Position numbers and translations under genes: made by a program
Source of the DNA: an uncultured Merdimonas sp.
GTDB taxonomy: Bacteria; Bacillota; Clostridia; Lachnospirales; Lachnospiraceae
Direction of reading: 5' to 3'
NCBI GenBank assembly: GCA_944378225.1
Contig: CALWGE010000012.1
Location: 1-54,238 of the forward strand
DNA length: 54,238 nt
Shown: positions 17,396-24,971 of the stretch, one piece after another
Layout: the number at the start of each line of letters is the position of its first letter
Position numbering within the stretch: position 1 is the first letter of the stretch
Notes under the pieces: model-generated
What the model saw: the letters and a program-made list of their open reading frames with translations, nothing else
What the model was told of the DNA's origin: nothing
Databases searched by the model: none

Positions 17396-18619
17396 TTATA
17401 CGAATACATATGTTTTCAGACGACAGAAAGCTTCCTCTACCAGGCTGTGAGGCAAAGCGAGGTTCATACGGATATGGCAGTCTCCGTGAAAGGGACGGCC
17501 GTCCTGCCAGACGACTCCCACCTCAATACCTGCCTTCTGTAATGCCCCAATGTCTGTATGATGTGTCCCGCACCATTCTGTGCAGTCCAGAAAAAGCATG
17601 TAGGTACCCTGTGGGCAGGTAGTTTTCACACCAGGGAAATTTGTTCTGATAAAAGTTACTGCGTAATCAATGTTTTCTTTCAGAATCTGGCGAAGTTCAT
17701 CAAGCCATTCCTGTCCTTCCGGGCTGTAGGCGGCAATTAATGCGTGCATGGAAAGCATATTCATGGAATTATAATGGGTTGCGCTGCCTGCTCTTGTAAT
17801 CCGGTCACGTAAAACAGGATTGTAAATAATATGATAGGAGCCCACCAGACCGGCCAGATTGAAAGTCTTGGATGGCGCGTACATGGCAATGGTGCGCATG
17901 CGGGCATCTTCAGATATCATCTGGGTAGGAATATGGCGAATCCCCGGCATGGTCAGATCTGCCCAGATTTCATCAGAAATAACGATCACATCATATTTCT
18001 GATAGAGTTCCATAAGTTTTCGGATTTCCCATTCTTCCCAGACTCGTCCCATAGGATTGTGGGGCGAACAGAAAACAGCCGTGTGGATGTGATGGTTTCT
18101 TATCTTTTCCTCCAGGTCATCGTAATCAATCCGCCAGACGCCTTCTGCATCCTGTATCAGGGGATTCAGGACCAGATTCCATCCGTTGTCTTCCGCGCAG
18201 TGGGTAAACCCAATATAGGTGGGCGACTGAAGCACAATGGAATCTCCGGGCTGACACAGAGTGCGGAGAGCGCTTACCACTCCACCCAGTACGCCATTTT
18301 CATAACCGATGCAGTCTGCGTGAAGTCCGGTTGTGCCATAACGCTCCTCATGCCAGCGGATAATGGAATTATAATATGCCTCTGCAGGCTCAAAGTATCC
18401 GTATGCAGGATGGGAGACCCGTTCTGCAAGGGCTTTGGGGACAGTGGGAACTGTTGCGAAATTCATGTCCGCAACCCACATGGGAATTACAGAAAACCCT
18501 TCCTGAACTTTGGCATCTGCGAAGAAATTCGCTCCCCCTCCGGAAGCAGGAAGATCTACTGCGATGGCATCCTTTCCCAGCCGTTCAAGAATGGTTGTAA
18601 AATCATACTTTGTATTCAT
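17396..18619 (-). CDS. PatB/MalY-type PLP-dependent C-S lyase
   Basis: A 407-residue fold-type I PLP enzyme of the MalY/PatB group, which typically cleaves cystathionine or cysteine-like substrates by beta-elimination to pyruvate, ammonia and a thiol. Visible features are the VIPMWVADMNF N-terminal motif, VLQSPTYIGF, the CSPHNPMGRVW loop, ISDEIWADL, and the PLP lysine in YAPSKTFNLAGL. HIRMNLALP is the C-terminal carboxylate-binding region. The start at 18619 follows GAAAGGGAAAG; an upstream in-frame start at 18640 is weaker. It lies between rng and rplU, where relatives usually have nothing or only the leader, so it looks like an insertion into the housekeeping block. A T-box-like core, on the opposite strand, lies just past its 3' end. 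Confidence 0.85.
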   Translation of the reverse strand: MNTKYDFTTILERLGKDAIAVDLPASGGGANFFADAKVQEGFSVIPMWVADMNFATVPTVPKALAERVSHPAYGYFEPAEAYYNSIIRWHEERYGTTGLHADCIGYENGVLGGVVSALRTLCQPGDSIVLQSPTYIGFTHCAEDNGWNLVLNPLIQDAEGVWRIDYDDLEEKIRNHHIHTAVFCSPHNPMGRVWEEWEIRKLMELYQKYDVIVISDEIWADLTMPGIRHIPTQMISEDARMRTIAMYAPSKTFNLAGLVGSYHIIYNPVLRDRITRAGSATHYNSMNMLSMHALIAAYSPEGQEWLDELRQILKENIDYAVTFIRTNFPGVKTTCPQGTYMLFLDCTEWCGTHHTDIGALQKAGIEVGVVWQDGRPFHGDCHIRMNLALPHSLVEEAFCRLKTYVFV

Positions 18620-18681
18620 GTCACTTTCCCTTTCTTTCACATGGTGATTAGGGGTACCTTTTTCTTTTTAAAACCGGAATT

Positions 18682-19884
18682 TCATACAGTACCGGTCTGC
18701 TCACGAAATGTTTTCTGCGTTTTCTGCCGGGTAATTTCTACAAGCCCCAGGGCTGTCATATCTACCAGTGTTGTTTTTATCGGATCGCGTTTCAGTTCTC
18801 CTGCAAGAAAATCCATCAGCATTTTCTGCTTTTCCTGTGATTCCAGATCAATAAAATCCACAATTATGATGCCGGACAGATTGCGCAGACGCAGCTGCCG
18901 CGCCGTTTCTTTTGCAGCTTCCAGATTAATCTTAAGAAAAGTATCCTGCTGCTTTTTATGTCCCTGATATTTCCCGGTATTCACATCAATGACCGTCAGT
19001 GCCTCTGTAGGCTGAATAATCAGGTAGCCCCCGGATTTCAGCCATACGCGCTCGTTCAGCGCCTCGTCAATAGCTTTTGCAATACCATAGACACTGTTCA
19101 GAGACGGGGATGTCTGATCGTAAAAGGAAAGCTTTTCTGCATCCTCCGGCTGGTGGGAAAGAAGAAAGGCAGACAGTTCCTCATAAAGCAGAGGATCGTC
19201 TGTCAGAATCCGGGAGAGACGATTTTCGGGCAGACTTCGAAGACGCGCCATATAGGCAGGCGGTTCCCGGTACACAAGAGAAAAACAGGTCTGGTTTCGT
19301 CCCGTTTCCAGAGTTCTCCTGCAAAGAGCAGTCAGACGTGAAAGTTCTTCCCGCAGTTCAGATTCCACTGCATTGGCTGCATTGGTGCGGACGATAATAC
19401 CAAAGTCATCAGACAGGAAGGGTTCGGCAAGTCTGCGCAGACGTTCCCTCTCCTCCGGTTTCAGTTTTGAGGAGATACCCAAGGTTTTTTTCCCGGTAGT
19501 CAGCACAAGATATTTGCCGGCAAAATTCAGATTGCTGGTAACTGTCGGCGCCTTGGTTTTTACCGCTTCACGGCTTACCTGAACCAGGAGCTCGTCCCCC
19601 GGCGCCAGACGGGATGTTTTTTTGGGTGAAGTGTAGAACGGAGTTCCTTTTTCTGCAAGGGAATAGTAACAAAGGATTCCGTCCGCAATTTCGATGAAAG
19701 CCGCGTTAATATTGGAAAGGATATTCTTGACCTTCCCTACATAAATATTTCCAAGTAAAGAAGCGGCCCCGGGCGGAGTACAGCAAAGCTCCGCCGCATG
19801 GCCGTCTTCATAATAAGCGCTTATAATCTGTTCTTTCCCCTGTACGGGAAATCTGGTTACAAGAAAGATTCCCTTCTCTTCCAC
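18682..19884 (-). CDS. rng: Ribonuclease G/E family endoribonuclease
   Basis: A 400-residue RNase G-type enzyme. An S1-like segment spans about residues 38-120 (GNIYVGKVKNILSNINAAF). The catalytic region carries TVIDVNTGKY and GIIIVDFIDL, the metal-binding aspartates of the family. The protein ends soon after the catalytic domain (DMTALGLVEITRQK), with none of the long C-terminal scaffold of E. coli RNase E. The start codon is GTG, preceded by GGAGAGGAG and 3 bases after the DUF2344 gene. Its role is rRNA processing and mRNA decay. Confidence 0.92.
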   Translation of the reverse strand: MEEKGIFLVTRFPVQGKEQIISAYYEDGHAAELCCTPPGAASLLGNIYVGKVKNILSNINAAFIEIADGILCYYSLAEKGTPFYTSPKKTSRLAPGDELLVQVSREAVKTKAPTVTSNLNFAGKYLVLTTGKKTLGISSKLKPEERERLRRLAEPFLSDDFGIIVRTNAANAVESELREELSRLTALCRRTLETGRNQTCFSLVYREPPAYMARLRSLPENRLSRILTDDPLLYEELSAFLLSHQPEDAEKLSFYDQTSPSLNSVYGIAKAIDEALNERVWLKSGGYLIIQPTEALTVIDVNTGKYQGHKKQQDTFLKINLEAAKETARQLRLRNLSGIIIVDFIDLESQEKQKMLMDFLAGELKRDPIKTTLVDMTALGLVEITRQKTQKTFREQTGTV

Positions 19885-19887
19885 CGT

Positions 19888-20607
19888 TTAAAACTCCTCT
19901 CCCAGATCTTCCAGACTTACAAAGCAGGGCTGCTCTGCGGACCCGGTATTGGCATACAGATCTTTTCTGTGAATCAAAAGAGCAAACTCCGGTATGGAAA
20001 AGCCCGCGAAAGCTGCAAAAGCTTCCAGTACAAGCTCCGGTTTCACATTATCAGCGCTTCCGGAGGAAAGGCGCAGGAAAATGCAGAAGCTTTCGTCCGG
20101 CTCCCGGCGCAGTTCTGCCTGATAGATGAGAGGTTTCAGATCAAGCTCTCGCTCCCCTTTTTTCGTCTTTTTTACGATAGAAATACTGTCCTGGGACAGA
20201 AAGGAATTCCAGTCGTTTTCCAATCCTTCCGGAATTGCAAAGCTGTCCCGAAACCGGACTTCATAGTCTGCAGCCGCCACCAGAGACATGGCATTTGAAG
20301 ATTTTTCCTCGGGGATCTTCCGGAAGGACAGAACCTCCACACCCTCTGCCATTACATGATTCAGGCGCTGTACCGCAGAGGCGGAGGAAAGCTCGTTTCC
20401 TATTTCAATGTCCAGATATTCTCCGTCACTGGTCAGTCCTACTCCCAGAGGAGAAGCGAAAGACATAATCATATGCGGGCTGAAACCGCTGGAATAGCAG
20501 ATATCAATGTCAGCCCTGCGTATGGCTTTCTGGAAATAACGCATGATATCCAGATGGCCGATAAACTTCATAATTCCGTATTTGCGAAAACGAATTCGGA
20601 TTTTCAT
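19888..20607 (-). CDS. DUF2344 (TIGR03936) protein
   Basis: A 239-residue protein of a family nearly always encoded next to, or fused with, the large radical SAM protein upstream; its function is unknown. The N-terminus IRIRFRKYGIMKFIGHLDIMRYFQ and SGFSPHMIMSFASPLGVGL are diagnostic. The ATG overlaps the radical SAM stop codon (ATGA) and rng follows 3 bases later, indicating a tightly coupled three-gene operon. A link to tRNA or rRNA metabolism is suggested by rng, but only by association. Confidence 0.9.
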   Translation of the reverse strand: MKIRIRFRKYGIMKFIGHLDIMRYFQKAIRRADIDICYSSGFSPHMIMSFASPLGVGLTSDGEYLDIEIGNELSSASAVQRLNHVMAEGVEVLSFRKIPEEKSSNAMSLVAAADYEVRFRDSFAIPEGLENDWNSFLSQDSISIVKKTKKGERELDLKPLIYQAELRREPDESFCIFLRLSSGSADNVKPELVLEAFAAFAGFSIPEFALLIHRKDLYANTGSAEQPCFVSLEDLGEEF

Positions 20608-22499
20608 GCCTCATTTTCTCCTTCCATAAGATTCAGGGAATCTGTTCCCGGACAGATGCCTGTGTGATAACGGGTTGCGCCGCAGCCCTGACACTGGGCC
20701 TTGCAGTTAGGAGTAACAGTCTCTTCCTGCGCACGCAGCCATTCGCGCTGCAGGAATTTCCGGGTAACTCCGATGTCAATAAAATCCCAGGGGAAGATTT
20801 CATCTGCTTCCCGCTTCCTTGTGGTGTAAAAGTCTGTATCAATTCCCGCTTCTTCAAAGGCATCCATCCAGAGGTCATTATGAAAATACTCCGACCAGGA
20901 ATCAAACAGGCAGCCTTTTTCATAGGCAAGGCGGAGAGCTTTCGCAGTCCTTCTGTCGCCCCGGGCAAAAATACCTTCCAGAACAGTGACATCTGCTTCG
21001 TGCCAGTTGTACCGGATACTCTTCCGGTTCAGCTGTTCCTTAATCTCGCTGTTTACTGTATGGGCCTTTTCCAGAAACTCTTCCCGGGTGCACATGGGCG
21101 CCCACTGGAAGGGAGTAAAAGGTTTGGGTACAAAGAAAGACGTGCTGACTGTAATCTGACATTTCCCGTTTCTCTGATCCTTAGGGATTTCATAATATCT
21201 GCGGGCAATTTTTTCTGCCAGATGGGCAATTCCTTTCTGATCCTCTTCTGTCTCAGTGGGCAGTCCCAGCATAAAGTACAGCTTTACCTTATTCCATCCG
21301 CCTTCAAAAGCCTGCCCGGCTCCATTCAGAATCACTTCCTCAGTCAGGCCTTTATTAATAACATCCCGCAGTCTCTGGGAACCGGCCTCCGGCGCAAAAG
21401 TCAGACTGCTTTTGCGCACATCCTGTACCTTTCCCATCACATCCAGAGAAAAGGCGTCAATGCGCAGAGAAGGAAGAGAAATGTTGACCCCTTTATTTCC
21501 AAAGGTATCAATCAGAAAAGTTACCAGTTCCTGCAGGTGAGAAAAATCACTGGAACTTAAGGAACTCAGGGAAATCTCTTCATGACCGGTGTTTTTCAGC
21601 ATTTCCAGAGCTGCTTCCTCCAGCATTTCCAGAGAACGCTCTCTGGCGGGCCGGTAAATCATGCCTGCCTGACAGAACCGGCAGCCGCGGGTGCAGCCTC
21701 TCTGAATTTCCAGAACCACGCGGTCCTGCGTCGCCTTGATAAAGGGAACCAGAGGTTTTTTGGGATAATATGTGTGCGTAAGATCTGTGACTACCTGCCT
21801 TTTTACTTTCCGTGGTGCGTGAGAATTCACAGGTTCCATGGAAGCAATAGTGCCGTCCTCATGGTAAGTAACCTCATAAAAGGAGGGAACATAGATGCCC
21901 GGAATCTCCGCAGCCCTCTCCAGAAATTCCTGACGGCTTCCGTTTTTCTTTTTCACGTCCTTGTAAGCGTCAATCAGGGCAAAGTAGGATGTTTCACCTT
22001 CACCGATGTAGAAGAGATCGAAAAATTCTGCCAGTGGTTCCGGATTCACCGCACAGGGTCCGCCTCCGATTACAACAGGATCATCCCAGGTACGTTCTGA
22101 GGCGTTTAAGGGAATCTGGCTCAGATCCAGAATCTGCAGAATATTGGTATAACACATTTCGTACTGCAGAGTAATTCCAAGGAAATCAAAACTGCGGACC
22201 GGGTCCTGAGACTCCAGGGCAAACAGGGGAATCTTCTGTTCCCGCATGACCTTGTCCAGGTCTGTCCAGGGAGAATATACCCGTTCACACCAGACATCTT
22301 CTCTCTGATTGAACATGTCATAAAGGATCTGAATACCCAGATGGGACATACCGATTTCGTAAACGTCCGGGAAGCACATGCAGAAGCGTACATCCACTGT
22401 ATCCGGGTTCTTCATCACGGCGTTGATTTCATTGCCCAGATAGCGGGCCGGTTTATCAATCTGTAATAAAATTTCATCATTTAATGCTAGCTTTTTCAC
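20604..22499 (-). CDS. TIGR03960-type radical SAM protein (B12-binding-like domain)
   Basis: A 631-residue radical SAM enzyme. The N-terminal part (about 30-200) resembles a B12-binding/UPF0004-like Rossmann region (CFPDVYEIGMSHLGIQILYD). The SAM cluster motif is C-x3-C-x2-C in QRGCTRGCRFCQAG. APEAGSQRLRDVINKG and the rest of the barrel follow. A C-terminal cysteine cluster (CKAQCQGCGATRYHTGIC) may hold a second Fe-S cluster. The start codon is GTG. It is the first gene of the operon with DUF2344 and rng, under a consensus promoter with a perfect palindrome at the start point. The reaction is unknown. Confidence 0.9.
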   Translation of the reverse strand: MKKLALNDEILLQIDKPARYLGNEINAVMKNPDTVDVRFCMCFPDVYEIGMSHLGIQILYDMFNQREDVWCERVYSPWTDLDKVMREQKIPLFALESQDPVRSFDFLGITLQYEMCYTNILQILDLSQIPLNASERTWDDPVVIGGGPCAVNPEPLAEFFDLFYIGEGETSYFALIDAYKDVKKKNGSRQEFLERAAEIPGIYVPSFYEVTYHEDGTIASMEPVNSHAPRKVKRQVVTDLTHTYYPKKPLVPFIKATQDRVVLEIQRGCTRGCRFCQAGMIYRPARERSLEMLEEAALEMLKNTGHEEISLSSLSSSDFSHLQELVTFLIDTFGNKGVNISLPSLRIDAFSLDVMGKVQDVRKSSLTFAPEAGSQRLRDVINKGLTEEVILNGAGQAFEGGWNKVKLYFMLGLPTETEEDQKGIAHLAEKIARRYYEIPKDQRNGKCQITVSTSFFVPKPFTPFQWAPMCTREEFLEKAHTVNSEIKEQLNRKSIRYNWHEADVTVLEGIFARGDRRTAKALRLAYEKGCLFDSWSEYFHNDLWMDAFEEAGIDTDFYTTRKREADEIFPWDFIDIGVTRKFLQREWLRAQEETVTPNCKAQCQGCGATRYHTGICPGTDSLNLMEGENEA

Positions 22500-22563
22500 G
22501 TTTAGGCACCTTACTTTTCGTTCTCTTTTTCAGTTTCATTTTCAAAAAAACAGATTATTCCTG

Positions 22564-22578
22564 TACGAATAATTCGTA
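22564..22578 (-). promoter_or_regulatory. Perfect 15-bp palindrome at the radical SAM operon start point
   Basis: TACGAATAATTCGTA is a perfect palindrome around a central A. It lies 4 bases downstream of the -10 box and covers the expected transcription start, a classical repressor position. No repressor can be assigned. Confidence 0.55.
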
Positions 22579-22582
22579 TAGC

Positions 22583-22611
22583 ATTGTACTATAGGTACTG
22601 GGGTATGTCAA
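22583..22611 (-). promoter_or_regulatory. Promoter of the radical SAM/DUF2344/rng operon
   Basis: On the minus strand TTGACA (22611-22606) and TACAAT (22588-22583) are separated by 17 bp. Confidence 0.8.
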
Positions 22612-22688
22612 AATATAATATAAATTCCCCTTCAAAAAGCAAACAGTGTCTGCTCTTACTTTTATATTCTAACATATCCGATTTCGTC

Positions 22689-22723
22689 TGAAAAGGAAAA
22701 ACACTGCCGGTTTTCTTTTCAGG
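22689..22723 (-). terminator. Terminator of the SLC13-type permease gene
   Basis: CTGAAAA..GAAAA and TTTTC..TTTTCAG form a long, partly interrupted hairpin that overlaps the stop codon of the permease gene. No long U tract is present, so the strength is uncertain. Confidence 0.45.
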
Positions 22724-23860
22724 AAAGTATGTAGGCTCCCATGGAAAGAAGCGCCAGAAAGCAGAGATTTGAGACTGTAAAATAGGCAAAATATTTCCCT
22801 TTATTCTGATTATAATCATGAACATAAAGCTTATAGGAAATCAGGCTTGCCATAGACGCAATCAGTGTTCCCAGACCGCCGATGTTTACCCCTATCAGCA
22901 GGCTTTTGTAATCAGAAGTAAATCCTGAAAGAAGAAGGGCTGCCGGCACATTACTGATAATCTGGCTGACTACGGTTCCCATGAGTACAGCTCTTCCGCT
23001 TACAGCGCTTTGCAGACACTGTTTTGCCAGATCCAGCTGCCCTATATTGCCGGTAAAAATGAAGAAAAAGCAAAATGTAAACAGCAGACTGTAATCAATA
23101 GTCTTTAATACCCGTCTATCCATGGCAAGAGTAATCAATACAACAAAAAACAGTACAATATAATAAGGAATTACTTTTACAACGGCAAGAATGCTGAGGA
23201 AAAACAGAAACATGTATGCGGCGTTCCGGAAAGCTTCTTTTCTGCCTCCGTTTTCTGTCTGAGCGGCGCCGGATTCCTGTTCTATGGAAATCCGTTCATT
23301 TTTATGACATATGGCCATAGTCCAGATGAAAAGACCGGACAGAGAAAGCAATGAATATGGAAGCATGATTTTGATAAAAGCAGACAGAGAAAAGCCCCCC
23401 AGATTGTACAGATACAGATTCTGCGGATTTCCCACCGGAGTCAGCATACTTCCGAGGTTTGCTGCAATTGTCTGAATGGCAATGACAGGAATTAATAAAT
23501 TTTCTTTTTGACTGGTCTTTAAAATCAGGATGGTAAAAGGCACAAAAGTAATCAGCGCCACATCATTTGTGATCAGCATGCTGAAAAAAAGCATAAAAAA
23601 ACAAGTACAAGGCAGAGCTCTCTCGTGCTCCGCGTTCTTTTCAGCAACACCCTTGCAATGGTATCAAACAGACCGTTTTTCTGAAAACCTGCCATAACAA
23701 TCATAAGACTCAGAAGTATCCCCAGTACCCGAAAGTCAATATATTCCACATATGCTGCCGAAGGTTTTACAATAAAGGCAGAAAGAAGTGCAAGAAATGC
23801 CGCTGCCGCCAGAACGGTTTCCTTTTTCATGAAATCAAAAATATTCTTTGCTATACGCAT
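22719..23860 (-). pseudogene. SLC13/ArsB-type permease, interrupted by a frameshift
   Basis: Two adjoining frames together encode one permease of about 380 residues. The upstream part starts at MRIAKNIFDF (23860, AAAGAGG upstream; an in-frame start at 23884 is weaker), covers the first membrane helices and stops at LVLVFLCFFSAC. The downstream part resumes as LFFSMLITNDVALITFVPF, the conserved hairpin motif of the ion-transporter superfamily, and continues with LTPVGNPQNLYLY and SQIISNVPAALLL. The break falls at two runs of seven T on the coding strand (23601-23595 and 23590-23584); one added T in either run restores the frame. It may be a sequencing or assembly error, a recent pseudogene, or slippage-controlled expression. 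The substrate (citrate, sulfate, arsenite or similar) is unknown. Confidence 0.8.
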
Positions 23861-23944
23861 ATCTGATAACCTCTTTAAGTACATAGATTTTGAACCTCAG
23901 CAATTCTAACACAGTTTTTTAGTTTCGGATAGATCTAATTTAAA

Positions 23945-24002
23945 AAAGACGCTGCTGTGTCGGAAGCCATAAAAAACCGGCTTCTGGCAAAGCAACGTCT
24001 TA
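23945..24002 (-). terminator. Terminator of the MerR-family gene
   Basis: On the minus strand AAGACG-TTGCT..AGAAGCC pairs with GGCTTC..AGCAG-CGTCTT, followed by TTTTTT, directly after the stop codon at 24019. Confidence 0.7.
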
Positions 24003-24018
24003 AAATGAATGCTGAGCA

Positions 24019-24861
24019 TCATGTTTCCGGCTTCCGGTTTATCTCCCAGAGTCCCAGAAACAGAAGAATGAGAAGAATTCCCGCATCTGCCGCAAGCAAT
24101 GGAAACACACCGCCTGATATCAGTCTGTGGGCCTGCAGAACCGAAAAAATTTCTACACTAACCCCTGTAAAACAGATGGCATTTACTGCATATTCGGATA
24201 TCAGACTTTTGTGGAGCCTGTTGCCAAGAGTAATATACAGCCAGGGAATCAGAATCAGTCTCCATACAATCAGGACAACCGGATACACAAAAATAGAGAT
24301 TCTGGCTCCTGTAGTAACCGCTTCTCCCCCATTCCACTGGATGGGAATTTCTGCAGGCAGTCCGGGATAGGAAAGAATGCTTATCATCAGACTCAAAATC
24401 CATAAAATTTTCCAGGTTCTCAGGCTGCTGAGACGATAAAGAAGTCCCGCAAAATCATAGCGCAGCAGGGCGCCCCGTCTGATGTTCCACTCTTCTGCGT
24501 CTGCATTTGTATATTTATCCGTATCCAGTTCTTCAAAAGAGACAGGGCCATCTTTTATGAGTCTTTCGCAAACCAGAATATACCCCTGTACATCTTTCAG
24601 ATTTTCCTGAAGCTTTCTGCTCTGACATTCCACAACCTGACACAGAGATAACTGCCCCTGTATAATTTTGCGGATTTCGTCCACAGAAATACCAAGGCTC
24701 CGCAGAAACACAATTTTGCGTATTGTTTCCACATCTTCTTCCGAGTAATTACGATAACCGTTTTTCCCGTCTCTTTTCGGTGAAAACAGCCCTTCTTTTT
24801 CATAAAACCGAATGTTGGACCGGGACAGTCCGGTCTTCTCTTCTGCTTCCTGAATTGTCAT
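24019..24861 (-). CDS. MerR-family regulator with C-terminal DUF1648-like membrane domain
   Basis: A 280-residue protein. The N-terminal 75 residues are a MerR DNA-binding domain (MTIQEAEEKTGLSRSNIRFYEKEGLF, then RDGKNGYRNYSEEDVETI). A coiled-coil dimer helix follows (about 80-120). The last 120 residues carry about four hydrophobic segments and the sequence LPAEIPIQWNGG, which resembles the PxxIPIHxNxxG motif of DUF1648/SdpI-type membrane proteins. It would therefore be a membrane-bound one-component sensor. The start at 24861 follows CAGGAGG; the longer frame starting at 24918 has no ribosome site and overlaps the promoter. The promoter has the 19-bp spacer typical of MerR-activated promoters, suggesting autoregulation. 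The adjacent permease and GT-C genes are possible targets. Confidence 0.75.
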   Translation of the reverse strand: MTIQEAEEKTGLSRSNIRFYEKEGLFSPKRDGKNGYRNYSEEDVETIRKIVFLRSLGISVDEIRKIIQGQLSLCQVVECQSRKLQENLKDVQGYILVCERLIKDGPVSFEELDTDKYTNADAEEWNIRRGALLRYDFAGLLYRLSSLRTWKILWILSLMISILSYPGLPAEIPIQWNGGEAVTTGARISIFVYPVVLIVWRLILIPWLYITLGNRLHKSLISEYAVNAICFTGVSVEIFSVLQAHRLISGGVFPLLAADAGILLILLFLGLWEINRKPET

Positions 24862-24913
24862 ATCTGAACCTCCTGCCTGGGACAGTCTTCGCTTTTTGTC
24901 CTTTTCTGCCTTT

Positions 24914-24944
24914 ATCATAGGGTATCAACCTGGTTCACAGTCAA
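24914..24944 (-). promoter_or_regulatory. MerR-type promoter with 19-bp spacer
   Basis: On the minus strand TTGACT (24944-24939) and TATGAT (24919-24914) are 19 bp apart, the over-long spacer that MerR proteins correct by DNA distortion. Within it lies the dyad TGAACC-A-GGTTGA. It directly precedes the MerR-family gene. Confidence 0.75.
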
Positions 24945-24971
24945 GAGATTTTCAATGTCAGGGGACAGATT

